Counted from the first letter of the stretch, positions 24,561 through 38,969 are shown. The stretch: DNA of 64,000 nt from Siphlonurus alternatus (GCA_949825025.1 OX463788.1:31613715-31677714); one strand, 5' to 3'. Notes: generated from the sequence alone by a model not told the origin. Numbers and translations are program-made.

Positions 24561-25168
24561 CTTATCTAGTTTTAAAAACAATCAACGCAGTGGTTTGAAA
24601 TATATGAAAATATTCATAAAAATAGTCCAAAAAATTAGCTTTTAATCTATATAAAATTTTAAAAAATATCTCGAGCTGTTTTTTTGTAATGTTGATTGAA
24701 AAATTTAACATTGAAAGGATTCAAAATACACATTTGAATAAATTAATTATAATTAAACCAATTACGGTTAAAAAAAACAGTAGTATTTGGACAATTGTTG
24801 TAAGTCTACCAAATTAATTTCAAAAACATCTGTCGATACGACTTTTTTCGTCCAAATATCTCAGGTTAAGCCTTAAAATATTGAATTTTGGCTGAATTAA
24901 TAAGGGAAGTATAGAAAGGTTATCATTTCTATTCTATACTTAAAAGAAGTATATATATAAGCATTTTCTAAACGCCTTCTATGCATCATTCAAATTGCAT
25001 TCATTGATAGATATTACTTTTCCTTTATGTCCATCACAAATCACAAAGATATAGCTATTTTTTTCAAAAAGAAGAAAAAAAAGCTATCATGCAAGTCATA
25101 ACCTGACCTAACTGCGGACTCTCTTTCTATACTTTTCTTGGACCATATAATAAAATATATTTTGTAGC

Positions 25169-25230
25169 GATATTATGCAAACTGCACTATATAGCAAGCG
25201 AAGAGGGAGTGGTGCGGTTTGCATAGTATC
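25169..25230. repeat. Inverted repeat, 17 of 19 bp matched
   Basis: Left arm GATATTATGCAAACTGCAC (25169-25187) and right arm GTGCGGTTTGCATAGTATC (25212-25230) pair with two mismatches around a 24-bp purine-rich loop. It could be a short foldback element. ATGCAAA also resembles an octamer/POU half-site, but that is speculative. Confidence 0.5.
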
Positions 25231-25509
25231 CGATCACATGAACATGGCGTCTTTTATAGCTAACACCATCGTTTTGTATGGCTGAAAGTACTTACAAGAT
25301 ATATAACGCCCATATAAACGATAGTTATCAAAAGGACAAAAAATAAATAAATAAACTCAAACAAAAATAGTTAAATTAAATTTATAACATTCGTATTTTT
25401 ATTTATACATTAATTAAAAATTAAATTACTGCAAAAATATCTGTCTTAAAGCAAAAATTTGATCTGAAATAATTGTTATAATAACAAAACATTTCCTGAA
25501 GAATAAAGT

Positions 25510-25534
25510 CTCTCTCTCTCTCCCTTCCTCTCCC

Positions 25535-25609
<75 letters not shown>
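25510..25609. repeat. (CT)n microsatellite with CCCTTCCT interruptions
   Basis: About 100 bp of CT dinucleotides. The 5' part contains a duplicated TCTCCCTTCC, showing array expansion after the interruption arose. Confidence 0.95.
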
Positions 25610-25614
<5 letters not shown>

Positions 25615-25684
25615 CTCTACTTGATAACATGGTTTTATGTACTGTACATGATATCAAATGGTAGAGAAGTTAAAGTTAAGCAGA

Positions 25685-25900
25685 AATGAATGCAAGCCAT
25701 CCATCCATGTGCCGATGATAGTGGTGGCCGTGTGTCCCCCCCCCCCCCACTTCCCCACCGTTCTCCGACCCGCCCGATTATACCGCAATACGTGCGCGAC
25801 CAAATATACATGGACCGCAGCTGTATTTGTCCCCATACACATTATGCAAATATACACATGGATGGATATTGCTGCTGTCACTGCTGTTGCTTCTCGTATA
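25685..25900. other. GC-rich island, 76 bp after a (CT)n array
   Basis: A G/C-enriched block with a C-run near 25737-25749 and CpGs near 25765-25800. Overlapping ORFs on both strands are Cys/His/Pro-rich and unrecognised. Confidence 0.35.
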
Positions 25901-25965
25901 GAGCAAATAATATATTACTACAAATGACATCAAATCAGAATGAATAAAATCTGACTGACACTGCA

Positions 25966-27167
25966 TAATATCTACAATATGATATATAAACTGATGTAAA
26001 GTACCATGCTATTCAAATATTGTTATTTTCTTCCCTGTCATTTTTTTATTATTTATAAAGTATTTTTTCATTCATATTTAAAAAAATAAAAAATAAAAAA
26101 GTTATACAAGAATAGAATATTTTATACTGTACAAGACGCTCATATTTCAAATTTATCATATACATTATATTATTTTTGAATGTATCCTTATATTATATGG
26201 TTTATAAATATATTCAAAACTATGAATAGAATCAACGAATGTTTTTGAGGGAGTTTTGTTATTTTAGTAATGTTTTAAAATCGATTTTGCTTCTCATGCC
26301 AAGCCACAATGTTTTCAAAGTAATGGAACTGAAACTTATATTATGCACAGTGTATGTGAAATGGAGCTAAATTTGGTACAGTGGATTTCATGTTACCACA
26401 GATGCTGCACAGTTGCGGACAAAATGACGAATTCTTTCTTGCTTGCTCTAGACTCTCAAGTAGTGAAGCTGACATTTTAATAATGACCTTGCTGTTATAT
26501 TTAGATATTTTTTTTATATAACAAGTAGCACTCGGTGAAATTTAAATTAGAATGTGTTCGTAATATTTAATTTATATATTTTTTTAAAGAAGAAGACGGT
26601 AATATAATACTTTTAAATTTTTAAGTAATATCAAATTAAATATCTACTTAATCAAAACTTATCTGCGTCATAATGTTTTTTTTTTTTATTTTCTCCGGTA
26701 TACTAACATAAAAATTGAGCGTCGATATAATTATACACATTTTATAGATTCTGATCTTGAATATTTTTATTTTCATTTATAAAAACAGTATCTTCGTCTT
26801 ATGAAATATGTATACAATAAATAAATTATTATTATAAAGTGTTTGTCGAATTGCAATCCTTGTTAAAATCTACTGTTTTTATTATTGAATCTTTTATTTT
26901 CGTTCGTTATATAGAATATAGATCGAGTGTTTAAATTTTATTTGACCTTTAACGCAAATTTGAAAAAGGTAATGAATCAATTAAATAATTATAACTGCTT
27001 TCAAAGAAAACAATCAAACGGAACTAACTTCCTTAATTGGAATTGTTGGAATACAAAACTTGAAAAAATATTTATCTATTATGAAGTTTTTTAAAAAAAA
27101 AATGTAATGTTAAGGTTGACGATTAATGAACACAAAATCAATAGCTACAATATTGAAGTGTGATTAT
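25966..27167. other. AT-rich intronic stretch, nothing recognised
   Basis: AT-rich filler with short poly-T tracts; no supported feature. Confidence 0.5.
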
Positions 27168-27168
27168 A

Positions 27169-27250
<82 letters not shown>
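27168..27250. repeat. (AT)n microsatellite
   Basis: About 80 bp of AT dinucleotides with one AAAT interruption near its 5' end. Confidence 0.94.
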
Positions 27251-27251
<1 letters not shown>

Positions 27252-27254
<3 letters not shown>

Positions 27255-28940
27255 CGTGTATACAACTGCTAAGATTGTGATTTTAATAGACTTAAGTTTC
27301 TTATTAATATTCAGTATTCAACAAGTTTCCCATATAGACGCCAACCAACATGCGCCTAATAATTTGCATAATTATAGCTTTTGTATTATGCTTCACTGTT
27401 TTCTGATATCTTTTTACATAGTAATAAATTTATCTACAGTCTTAAACAAATGTATCCAGATCACAACTTATTTATTCAATATTTTCATTTACATTATAAT
27501 TATTCAAGAGAAACATTGCATTATAAGGGTATGGAAAACTCCATAGCTAGTCTCTGCTTGTATGTTGTGTTCCACTATTTTAGTGACTTTGTACACGAAT
27601 ATTAATATAATTATAAAGTATACAGTATTAAAAAAGTGGAAGAGATTATCAAACATATATATGAAAAAAACAGTTCTCCTTTACCATCATATTAAAAAGT
27701 TTAAAAAAAATATTACATTTAAAAATTGTTTCACAGAAACTCTTAATTGAAAGTTATATATAACAAACCTAATTTACTAAGGTTATTCAAGGTACTTCTA
27801 GAATTTCATCATGAGTTGTAAGTTTGATTAAATTGTTAATGATCGATTCTATGGATTTGTCATTACAAGTTTTAAAGGAATGCCAGCCATCTTTGGTGGC
27901 TGCTTGTTTGGACGTTGATTGGTTGACGTCATTGTCCATAAAATGACTTAGGTTGGTCTTCTACGTGTGATGCCTAACTGTCAACCCATTTTGACTGCTG
28001 CATAATTTATCTAGAACGAACCTGCCACTGCTCCACCTTAAGTGACTGACCCTTTTGTGGGTTGTCACCAAAAACTTCAAGCATGTCAGCATAATAATTA
28101 TAATTTAATTTACCAGGGTCCACACATGTATTGATAATAATTAAGTTAAATGTGTGTTGCAGCTAGCAGGGTAGTTATGGAGAGGTATAGATAAATATAA
28201 TATATATGTATAATAGTTATTAATAGTATAAGTACTGTACTAGTAATATAACAGCATACCACTGACCACTAATCACGAGCTTTTAGTCTTAAATCTTTGA
28301 TCTAAAAACCACACCACAAAGCTTTTGGTTTTAGTTCATATAATATTAATCGATGCAAGTCTAAAGAATAACCAACATTAAACTTTTGGGGAAAGTATAT
28401 GCAATCAACTTATTTATATTCATGTATTATTTAATACTGCCACAATGATTTTTCCCTATAATCACACTTTTATAGATTATCTAGTTATAAATTTATTAAC
28501 TTCAATACCTGTAATATTTATGTGTAATACATATTTTTATATCAAGTAATTTTCATCCATTTACCTACCTCTCAATCACCTAATATTATATCATGTTTAT
28601 TAAATAATCTTTTTTGTTTAAAATTTGTCAGCCATGTCATTTGTGTATGTCACTTATTTGCTTTTAGACGATCCATTAAAAAAAAAAAATTACATTTTTT
28701 TTTCCCTCTGGAGTTTACAGATAAGTTGACTTTATATATAATGTGGCTATTAATTTAAAATTCTATTTATATATAAATTTAACAATATAATTTTTAGGGT
28801 CATTTTTAATAATGTGTATAATACGTTGATTTTATTTCCACACGAAAAAAATTTAATGTATTTTATAACGTTACAGTAATAATATGTTTACACATGACAT
28901 ACCCCTAAAACATAAGTGCAAGATTTGACATGATGTAATC
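27252..28940. other. AT-rich stretch with a small less AT-biased patch
   Basis: ORFs at 27256-27750 are AT-driven. The patch at about 27780-28130 is less AT-rich and contains the CCAAT/CRE pair listed next; no coding signal recognised. Confidence 0.4.
27917..27931. promoter_or_regulatory. Inverted CCAAT box next to a CRE
   Basis: GATTGG (reverse CCAAT) at 27917-27922 is one base away from TGACGTCA at 27924-27931. Close CCAAT/CRE pairs occur in many animal promoters, where NF-Y and CREB/ATF bind. The same combination appears at 55013-55069 and 56675-56707. No gene start was recognised here. Confidence 0.3.
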
Positions 28941-28949
28941 CAAAGTAAA

Positions 28950-29180
28950 GCTTTGGGCTGAAAGCCAGCCAGCGTGGTCGGAAATGTTGTCACCTCAGGA
29001 CGTTTAAGCGCCTACTACTCGCCCGCTTGCGTGAAGTATCCACGCAAGTGTTTGGTGCTACCGATATATCTGAGAGCAGCGCGAGCATGTAGGCAAGTAG
29101 CATGAGTATTGGGCGGAGGGGAGAGGGCTAGCAGCCTGTTACCGATCTTTCTCTCATTCATCTTTCCTTAGCCTAACTGG
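28950..29180. other. GC-enriched island
   Basis: A block with GCGCCTACTACTCGCCCGCTTGCGT-type sequence and repeated ACGCAAG/GCAAGT-like motifs. No ORF of note. Confidence 0.3.
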
Positions 29181-29189
29181 GGTGCCATA

Positions 29190-30581
29190 AAATGTCTCTT
29201 TCACAGCTTATATCAAAGAGAGATTTTTTTGTTATCATTCGTAAAACTATAATTTTTCTACGTCACTGATGCTGCTGACTAATAGTTTCATGTATTTCAG
29301 AGAAACGTCTCATATATTACATTGAATGTTATAGATTGAATATACGCTCTTTTAGCCTTACCTATTATAGCATAGCATAAAACAAGCCATTCATTTTATA
29401 CATTAAAAAAAAGAGTCAAATAGTGTTATCATAATATGTATCACTAAACATCATGCACTATATTATATACTATCCATAAGGTAGTATATAATATACTATA
29501 TGTATATACATACATATATACAATATATATATATATATATACGGTGTTAAACTTTTATTTTTTAAAAAAAATATTGGAATGATCCATTGTGTTTTTTTTT
29601 TTTGTTTTTTTTTTTTATCAGGTAAATCAGAATAACAATGAAGGATTATGATCACACAAAGTGTACAAAATGGACGATTAAACATCATGTAGTTTGTTGA
29701 TATATTATCTTGTTTGAAGACAAATAAATAAAAATTTGAAAGACAACTTATGATAATTAGCTTTGATTCATGATTGAATATGCTGCAAGTAAATATTAAC
29801 TCATTTATATTTCAAATCATTTGTAAAACGTACTGTATACGATACGATGCAAATGATTGCAATTATTGTTGATAGTCAACATTGATCTTCACAAAAATGA
29901 AAGATTTTTTACTATAAATAAAATATGTTAATAATATTTGAAGTGATTAAGTTTCTAAATATTTGAACAAATAAAAACATTTATAAGTGGTAAATTTATT
30001 TAATTTAATAAATGGAAAGCGGTGTCGACATTTAATTAAGTAACACAAAAAACAATTTCTTTAATGGATGCTTTAAAAGGTACGTTGAAAAGATACTTGT
30101 TACTTGAATTGATTGGGGAGAAAATTACTTTCGATGCTTTAGAATAAATTTATTGAACGCATTTTGTAGATTAAACATACGCAATGCTGTTGCATGCAGC
30201 GAGGTGTGAAGGAAGTGGGAGGGGAGGTTCGTTCAGCATTTTGTGACAGTAAATGTTGAAACAAATTTAATCAAAGGTGATAAATTATTTTTTAACAATT
30301 GAACAGCATTAAAATTGGAGCATGAATTTTAATATTGCGAGCATTCAGTTCTGATAATATTTTATTATTGATTTTTTACGTTACTGTCAACTGCATAAAA
30401 TTTTATTATTATATAGATTAGAAAACTTTTAATCTAAAAATACAGAGCCAGCTTATATATATATATATATACTTTATATACATATATATGCGTTAATAAT
30501 CAAATACTTTGTAGTCAATCATGTAATATTTTTTAAGAGGGAAAATACTTACTATCACATTGCATACTTTGTGATCTTTAA
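29190..30581. other. AT-rich intronic stretch, nothing recognised
   Basis: AT-rich with short ATATAT tracts (29505-29541, 30455-30490) and T-runs near 29590-29617. Confidence 0.5.
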
Positions 30582-30728
30582 GGCCGGTATTACATGATAC
30601 AATTTTTCTAATTATCGCATACAATTTTTCCTTACAACAAAACTTCAATCCCATTTGTTTCTATGGAGGTGAAATTTTCTTGAAAGGGAAAATTGTATGC
30701 AAAATTGTATCGTGTAATACCGCGCGGC
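30582..30728. mobile_element. Foldback MITE, CGGTATTACA ends
   Basis: The left end CGGTATTACATGATACAATT and right end (reversed) CGGTATTACACGATACAATT are inverted repeats that continue inward through GCATACAATTTT. Total about 147 bp with a central loop that includes CAATCCCATTTGTTTCTATG. No target duplication resolved and no coding capacity. Confidence 0.72.
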
Positions 30729-31515
30729 ATATTTTGATTCCACATAATATACTTGGAGAAAATAAACTTTATAATTGTAGCTTTACTAAGGGGGTTCATG
30801 CTACAACGATTTTGAGGTTTTATGTTTTCTGCAAAGAGCTCACGTATGAACATGAAACACTCCAGCAGCAATGGTAGCTTCCGAACGTAGACTTTTCACC
30901 CCTTGAATAAAATGTCACACGCTACCAGAATATAATATATGACTTTGTTATATATACAATTTTTTTTCATGACCCTATCTACGGAAGTACGCATTTTTTC
31001 TTACCTATTTAAGAAGCTAAAAGATTGTCATATATACTTTATACTACTTTGTAGGATTGTAAAATGATGGTGCATATTTTTATATATATGTATATATATA
31101 TACAGTGTATATGAAAGATGAAAGATACATTTTATTCTTTTTCCTTTTCTACCAGTGTTATTTATGTTACGTATAAAGTGGATAGAGAGGTTTCTGCTAT
31201 TGAAACTTCACCTGATTGGCTACTTTAGGTCACATGACACTCGGTCGTCTTTTTTCGTTTCCGTTATCGTCGTCAATTCGGCCACTCTGACTGCTTTGAC
31301 AACTCGGGGCATCACCCCAATAAAAGCTTTGGTTCGGACTGTTCTCATGAGAGCATCGCAAGAGCAACACACTGTGTTCCAATTGAAACCATCAATTACA
31401 AAGTAACATAAATAACGATTTCCATTTATTTCATAAAATTATATATAAAGTATGTTGTGTGTGTATTTATATAATATTATAAATAGTCAATACAGTACAT
31501 GAAAAGAGCATAGAC

Positions 31516-31517
<2 letters not shown>

Positions 31518-31599
<82 letters not shown>
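31518..31599. repeat. (AT)n microsatellite
   Basis: About 82 bp of AT dinucleotides. Confidence 0.95.
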
Positions 31600-31604
<5 letters not shown>

Positions 31605-31746
31605 GTACATCTACCTGTATTAATTAATTAATTAGTCCAATTAGTATGTGAATATAAATTATTGAACTAATTTAGATTTCTTATTTATTATGTTTCTTCC
31701 GATTATTTTATCTTCTTTTTACCTGTTAATACATAAAGATGAGGAG

Positions 31747-31763
31747 AAAGAGAAAGAGAGAGT

Positions 31764-31822
<59 letters not shown>

Positions 31823-31834
31823 TGAGAGACAGAG
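31747..31834. repeat. (GA)n microsatellite abutting an island
   Basis: A perfect GA core of about 53 bp (31767-31819) with degenerate flanks; it runs directly into the GC-rich island at 31840. Confidence 0.93.
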
Positions 31835-31839
31835 GGCGA

Positions 31840-32060
31840 GAATGTCCTCCTCCACACCCATTTGGTTGCTATGACGACGAAACCTCGGCAGACAGAGGTC
31901 GCCGCCGCCGCTGCTGCCTCCTGCTCGTGCTCCCGTGCTGCCTGCATGCCTGCCTGCTGGGGTTTGGCCGGGTATACACATCGTCAGCGTGCGTGTACCT
32001 CTCTAACTGCCTGCTCTCTTTTTGCCGCTCTCCCTCAGCGTATGAGAAGCACTGACACTA
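31840..32060. other. GC/CpG-rich island with CTGCCTGC repeats
   Basis: CpG-rich, with GTCGCCGCCGCCGCTGCTGC and GCCTGCATGCCTGCCTGCTGG. Frames are open on both strands, but the products are low-complexity Ala/Cys/Ser or SLSLSL sequences through the GA array. Not considered coding. Confidence 0.4.
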
Positions 32061-32099
32061 TACATGCACTCACTACTTGTTGTATAACACTGATCATTA

Positions 32100-33342
32100 A
32101 CAAAACAAGAGTATATTTTGTTGTTATTGTAAAATTATATAAATTTAATAAATTATATTATATACGAACATATTTTATAAATATTTTTCCGGTTACTTTT
32201 TACATAAATATAATAATAATTAATAAATGTACACTGATAAAACGAGCATGGCAAATGGCACAAGTCCATATAAGTTAATGATGATTTTAATTACCCTATT
32301 TTCTGTAAAAACGGTTAAATTTTTATCTCCTATAGATGTATATTATATTCTTGTATATTCCTATTCATAGACCCTGTAAAGAGAGCAATCCAATAAATGC
32401 TTATGCACAGAACTTGCGGAAAATAGAAATCCATGACGGCTGCAACAATTACAATTACGGAACACAACAATGAATGAATATTGAGCTAGAAAGTCCATTG
32501 TTTATTTTTATGTTGAATATGTCAGAATTGAGAATAATAGAATGATCAAATATCTGTTAATTTTTACTTTTTTTCTCCTCAATATTTAATACAATTATTT
32601 ATTTTCATTTTTGTAATTATTAGTCTTGTAATCAAATACTTGCTTGTATACATTTGAGTTCTTGTGTTTTATAAAATATTTAGAATTTATTTTATGGTAA
32701 AAATGTGAGTTACTAAAAAATCGGAATTCAAAGCTCACTCATGCGTAATAGCAACTATCACATTGCAGTGGTGTGATACGAAGGCAAAAAGTAAGCAGAC
32801 ACTACGCAAAAAGTGCTATCATATTAACATGATTAACTCATTCATTAAAACTTTGTCATGTGATTTATTGTTAATCACATGGAGGTATTAAATTACTGAA
32901 ACGTGATAAGTCTGCAACTATATAGAATGTCATGTAATAAATAACTTTTAATTTTGTACCGTTTTATATGAAATAAATTATAATACACAGCAATATATCA
33001 TATCGTAATTTGTAGGTCAATTTTTATGTTTTTTTTTTTTTTTTTTTTTTTTTCTTTTAAAGATTATTTTTATTTCCACTTTTTTATTCCTCAATTTTAT
33101 TGATTGATATTAAAAGGAAGAATTTTTTTATTAATATAAATTATGGATATTAACAATATAAAATTATATATTCATCAATAATATACAGTATAAAATGAAA
33201 TTGTAATGATAATTCAAATTTGTAAATTCACGCGCGTGTTATTTAATTTGAAAATGACTTGCTGCTATTTAGGTGAGTTGGTTGATACGTCTTACTTTGT
33301 AAAGGAGATTTTCACATTGTTCTGAGGTAACTTGACTTGTGC
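32100..33342. other. AT-rich intronic stretch with small hairpins
   Basis: AT-rich. Includes a 9-bp hairpin CATGTGATT/AATCACATG near 32857-32882 and a run of about 27 T near 33027-33053. Confidence 0.5.
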
Positions 33343-33504
33343 TGGTACGATTCACGAAGCAGTTAGTCAGGTTTATAACCACGTTTAGTTTAACCACGTT
33401 TAAGTATACCTGTTTTACATGTTAATCCATCCAGTTAAACGTGTAGGTTAAACTAAACGTGGTTAGAAACCTGTGATGGCTAACTGCTTTGTGAATCGTG
33501 CCCA
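33343..33504. mobile_element. Foldback MITE, GATTCACGAAG family
   Basis: 162 bp. Left arm ACGATTCACGAAGCAGTTAG then CAGGTTT and TAACCACGTTTA. The right arm is the reverse complement (TAAACGTGGTTAGAAACCTG ... CTAACTGCTTTGTGAATCGT). The left arm holds an internal duplication of TAACCACGTTTA. It is the same family as 44684-44823, and more diverged relatives lie at 7774 and 45406. Noncoding. Confidence 0.85.
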
Positions 33505-33875
33505 ATATATATACTCACTTGCAATCCCTGTTTCACCTCTTCCTTTCAAGAAATGTGCCATGCGATTAAAGATGCCGCTAAATTAATCACACAAATGTTA
33601 ATATATTTATGGACTTTGCTAAAGTTAAAGCCTATAGAAAAATACACACTGATCAATGTATTTAGCATTGCATATGAATTATAATATAATAGTAGTTTTA
33701 AAATATTTTTTTTGAATAATTTATAATTGTATATATGGTTTACTCAAAAAAGAAAATCAAACAATAACAAATTTTGTTTATATTTCCGTAAGGTCTTAAT
33801 TTGTTTACAATTATAATTTCATTAAAACTGAAATTCTTTGTATGAATAGCATGCACCGTTTGTATTGTTAACATT

Positions 33876-33879
33876 TATA

Positions 33880-33923
<44 letters not shown>

Positions 33924-33924
33924 C
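33876..33924. repeat. (AT)n microsatellite
   Basis: About 49 bp of AT dinucleotides with two breaks. Confidence 0.9.
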
Positions 33925-33929
33925 ATTTT

Positions 33930-36900
33930 TTATTTTTTACACAAGCGAGCTATATATAAAATTATATATTTATTTTTATTTTAGCAGTGTTGCTGCTATG
34001 AAGGCTTTTGTTCGAACAACCATGTTCTGTAAGCGTATTTATAACGTTAATACCAAGATTAGAACTTCCAGCTCTCAACACCTATAAACTAGAGTAAAAG
34101 AATTTTAATTATGTAATAATATTACATTTTCAAAACTTTGTCAATTATTATCAAACTGCATGCAAAACACTGTACAGTATATTAACGTTAGGTGTATTAC
34201 ATTTTAATATTAATTGAGTAATTATTTACGGTATTTGCTATAAGCTTGCATTTACTAAAAAAATAATTTTACCATCAAGCCTAGCTCTTTGTTGGATTTT
34301 TTTCTTGGGTAATTAGAAAATGTTGTTTTTATTTTTTGTTTGTAGAGTTATGAAAGTAATTATTAATTGCTACAGCAGAATCTTTTTAAGTGATTTTTAT
34401 ATGTGAATTATTTTAATGTTTATAATGATGCATGAAATTAATGTTAACGATAATAATGGATAAATTAAAAATAAAACAGAGTATTTTACCAACATCTATA
34501 GACTATAGACACAAAAATATTTAATAATGCACTTGCATATCACGCGTATAAAATATTAATAAATTGTATCACAAATTTAAAATTAAATTTGTTTTTATTT
34601 TTATAGTTGATAAAATATAAAATTGAAATCGAGAATAACAAATTTTAATTTGTACTAAAAACATTGACGTTAATAATCCTTGTTGGCACTGACAATTTCA
34701 AGTAATTAACTTTATATAGTTAAGGTGCTTTATAGTGTGTGTGTGCATAACAAAGGTTTGATTACAATACGGTAACCTTTGTTAGAATAATGAATATTAT
34801 CATCACATCCAAATATTGTGAACACTATGCAAACGGACAAGAAATTATGGAGAGAAATTTAGGTATTAAAAATTGTAAAATATGGTAATTAAAACAACTG
34901 AATTTTATACCTTTTCTTTTTCATTATGGAAATTGGAAATAAAGGCAATTACAAAAATTGTAAGTTTAATGTTATGAAGTAATAATTTTAAGCACTTTAA
35001 TCAATAATTTATTATTTTTTAAAGTTTTTATTTATCTTAAAAGAGTTTGAATATCTAAATACTTCAATCAATAAATATTTAATATGATTTTTAATATACC
35101 ACCATTATGCAGCAATTATATAAACTATACTCTCTACATAATAATGTTGAAATAGTTCTAAGTTTTAATGTACGTACATAGAATAAGTGTAAAATGTTCT
35201 GAAAAATAGGTGGAAGCTAGAAAAATAAATACAATGACAATTAATCATCACGTCAAAATAGGCGTTAACGTTGAACATTAGTTAACATTAGTCAAGTCCA
35301 TGCAGCATCATATTTTACCTTACATATTTTCATAGTTATATGGCTTATATAGCGATCATTTTTGAAAATTTCTTTTCGTTTTTCGTGCTTGTAAAAAATG
35401 AACAAAATAAGCCAAATATGATTAAAGGAGGGTCAGGCATGCACTAACTGTATATAACAAAAATCACTAAAGTTTAAGTAGAGAAAATGAGGAAGAGAGC
35501 GAGAGAGCGAGAAAGAGAGAATTGATTGGATTTTTAGATACGAACGACGCATGACATAAATTCTAATTTCTATGTCAGAGGAAAACTCTGATGGAAAAGA
35601 TGCTTCATTTTCTTATTAAAAAAATATAATATAATATATTTTACAAAATTACAGCTGTCAAATCTAACAGAATGGATCTGCAAAATAGGTCGTATAACAA
35701 ATTTACCCCTTTTTAATACGGTTTGTACTAACTTGAATGTATCTTATTGTTAGATGCATTTTTTGTTTACAGGAAAAAAACAAAAAAATCACAGGGATTG
35801 TATTGTAGCAGTAAAAGAAGTTCTATTGCGTTTATTATCGGTACCAACATGACAATCAAAATGACTATCCAGCGTGTTCCTAATTCCTGCATTGGAAAAT
35901 CACAATTTGTTGAAGAAAATATAAAGTAAATAAACAAACAAGTTAAGCAATGTTGGCATCAATAATATAAAAATACACTTTTTTCTTTTCATATCGTTAT
36001 AATAAATATCCCCGCACTACAAGTATGAAATTAAAAAAAAAAATGTTCTTTTAGGTTTTTTCACTAAATAAAATAAAATATTTTAACCAAACTATTTATT
36101 ATGCATGAGGTTGACGCATATTCATGACTTATTAAAAATATTTTTATTCTCTACTTACCCACAATTTTGAGAAGTACTATCAAGAATTTATGTGGCAATA
36201 TTTTACTAATTTAATTCATGATTTAATATTTTTAATTTTATTAATTATTAAAAATTAAATAATATATATCTTTTTTTTATCTTTGTGTTCTTTCTCTATT
36301 ATGTCATGAATTAGCTGCCTCGTCAGTTTTTCCCCCGGACATAATTATGAGATGTATTGAACGGTGTTCTATAATATCCATCAATATTGTGGATTATTAA
36401 CATGACTAAAAATTTCCCGCACAGTAGCAGCTGTACCGTGAGCCGATATTCATACAATATCATGCATGAATAAATATTTGAAATATTTCTATCTACAAAT
36501 ATTAGTTGAATAGTAATTCATAAAGATTATTATTTATCCAATTTTGATAATTAAGTTATATTATACATTACTACTGTAAGCTATGATATCATGATGGAAT
36601 ATAAATATTTGAATATTTACATTAGCATTTAAAGCTATTGAATTTTGTCAGTTTATTTTGAGATAAAACAATTGTTTCACAATCAAACTTTAATTATCTA
36701 ATTCTGAAGCGATTGACATTAATCATCAATAATTGTTAATCAATCATTGAGTGAGAAATAGTAGTTGTGTGTTGTAATTGCACGTTTAATACGCACGCTT
36801 GATAGAACTTTTTGATCAATTACTACACACGTATCCAGCTTGTGTTAAGTAAACATACCACTAACTCATTAAATTTGCTCACTTCTTCTTTGATGTAATA

Positions 36901-38960
36901 ATGGATGGAGTGCTAAAACAATATCAAATGAGGATTTTTATTTAGCTAATATATAATGATAATGTTCAAATTTTAATTACAATTTTAAGATTTGTTGATT
37001 TTTAAGTAAAGTAAAGTTGTAAAATAGTTTTTAATATAAATATATCTATTGTATAAATATATGGTATATAAATAAATATCTTCTAATTAATTTGAATTTT
37101 TTATTTATAATGTAATAACTTTTCCAATTACTTCATATCATTACTTTTGAATCCTAATTAGCGATTCAATTAAACAGTATTGATTACATAATATATACAT
37201 TTTAAATAAAATAGTTTCTAGTGAATCTAATAATCCACTCTAAATGTCGAGGGCGTTAGTTTATTACTAAAAGCACTTGACCTTTTTTTTCGCTGTAATC
37301 GATATCTTGATCTCGGGTGATATACTCAATGTGTGATTTTAGATTACGATCTTACATGAACGCGTGCAAACGTGAGCAGAACAGAGAACCAACCAACCTC
37401 TTTCTTAGGGCCCTCTTTTCTGGCTCACCTTAGCTCACATATCTTCTCGCGTATACGTGAGACCTAAAAAACAAAGGGGTTCTAATACCATAAAAGAGTG
37501 AAGAAGATGTTAAAAATAAAATGTACTGTGTACAACAGAATGTTGATATTGACGTGTGAGTTACCGGGTGGTTGATTCGAGCTTTGTCAAACGGTACACC
37601 TTTACATACAGGCTATACTAAAGAACACGCTATGAGGTGTGTCCACAAAATCGACCATATTACTCTTAACATGTGCACGCTTGGCCACGCATGCATGCAT
37701 GCACGCATACATAAACACACAAAGGTATATTTCCATTATAATTCTAAGTGTCTAGCTAAAGCTTTACTACTTTATAATTTACATTAGTGTAAATTTAATA
37801 GAGTATAATTTTGAATCAAGTCTTTTGAATAGCAACCAAGCAGGCAAGCAATGATCGTATAGATATAAAATATATTATGTACTAAATGAATGGGAAAAGA
37901 GGTTGCACTGAGTAATGTTGATAGTTTGCTATTTCTACACGTTAGTCTACTTATACTACTTGACGAGCCAAGGTAGATAGTTGCATTAAGTAGGTTTAAG
38001 TTGGTTTCGTCATCACTCAAGAGATATGTGTAAGAGAACTATACCCAGTTATATTGTACCCTGCAGAATTAGTTCAGCACGATATGGTGTTTCAAGAATA
38101 AAGAAGTAATACTTAACCTTTTCTAAGACGAGTGCATGCATCAACTTTATATCGTTGATGATAATTGATAACGATTATACCTGCAGCAAAATGTATATTA
38201 TTATAAGACTGTTGGTTATGGATTGTAACACGTAGCATGCAGTTATCAAAATTGAAATTGGAGTCAAAATTCTCAAATTGTTGGTTAGAAAATTATGAAT
38301 GCCATTGCCTTGTGTTGTTCATAGAGTAAGTAATTAACCTAAATATATTGTATTAGGAACGCAAATGGCATGAAAAATTGATGCAAATTGCTTTCAATTG
38401 TACTCTCCTTTCTTTTTTGTTAATTTTGCATTCATGAATGCAATTAATTGGTATATATACTGTGCAAGCACAGTATAGATAAATTAATTTGTTAATAAAT
38501 TAAAGAAGAGAGGGAGAAGCGTTGCTGGAAATAAGTTACTATTAATAATTTTTTTATTATTATTATTTTGAATGAAGTGAATTGCATTGAGTTTAAAAAT
38601 GCTATTTTAAATAAAATCCCTCATATTTAAACAATATTATTACATCTAAGAAGATTGCAATATGGTTTCAAATTTTAAATTTGAAAAGTTTATGTTCTTT
38701 TGCTGTTATTCTTGCTCGACGTTTTCTATCTTAATATTTAAAAAAAAAAAAAAAAAATCATTATAAATTTTGAAGTAGAATTAAATACTGCATGTTAATA
38801 AGTAGTAGTAATATTTCGCATGACATAATACAATTAAAAAAATATATAAATATTTTTAAAGTTAATGTTGTGATAGCATATAATGAATTACATAAATATA
38901 CTACATTATAAGAAGAAATCATAAATCTAATTAATAAGTAAGTTGGTCACGAGCGTTGTA
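33930..38960. other. Long AT-rich intronic stretch, no gene recognised
   Basis: Five kilobases of AT-rich filler. Minor structures are an 11-bp inverted repeat TAACAAAGGTT/AACCTTTGTTA (34748-34784), a GAGA-like patch near 35495-35520 and a small GC-enriched patch near 37360-37450. The ORFs at 35747, 37572 and 37784 are not recognised. Confidence 0.5.
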
Positions 38961-38969
38961 GTAATGCCA

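Noticed and set aside
35490..35522. Further GA microsatellite
   Set aside because: Short and heavily degenerate; not comparable to the long arrays.
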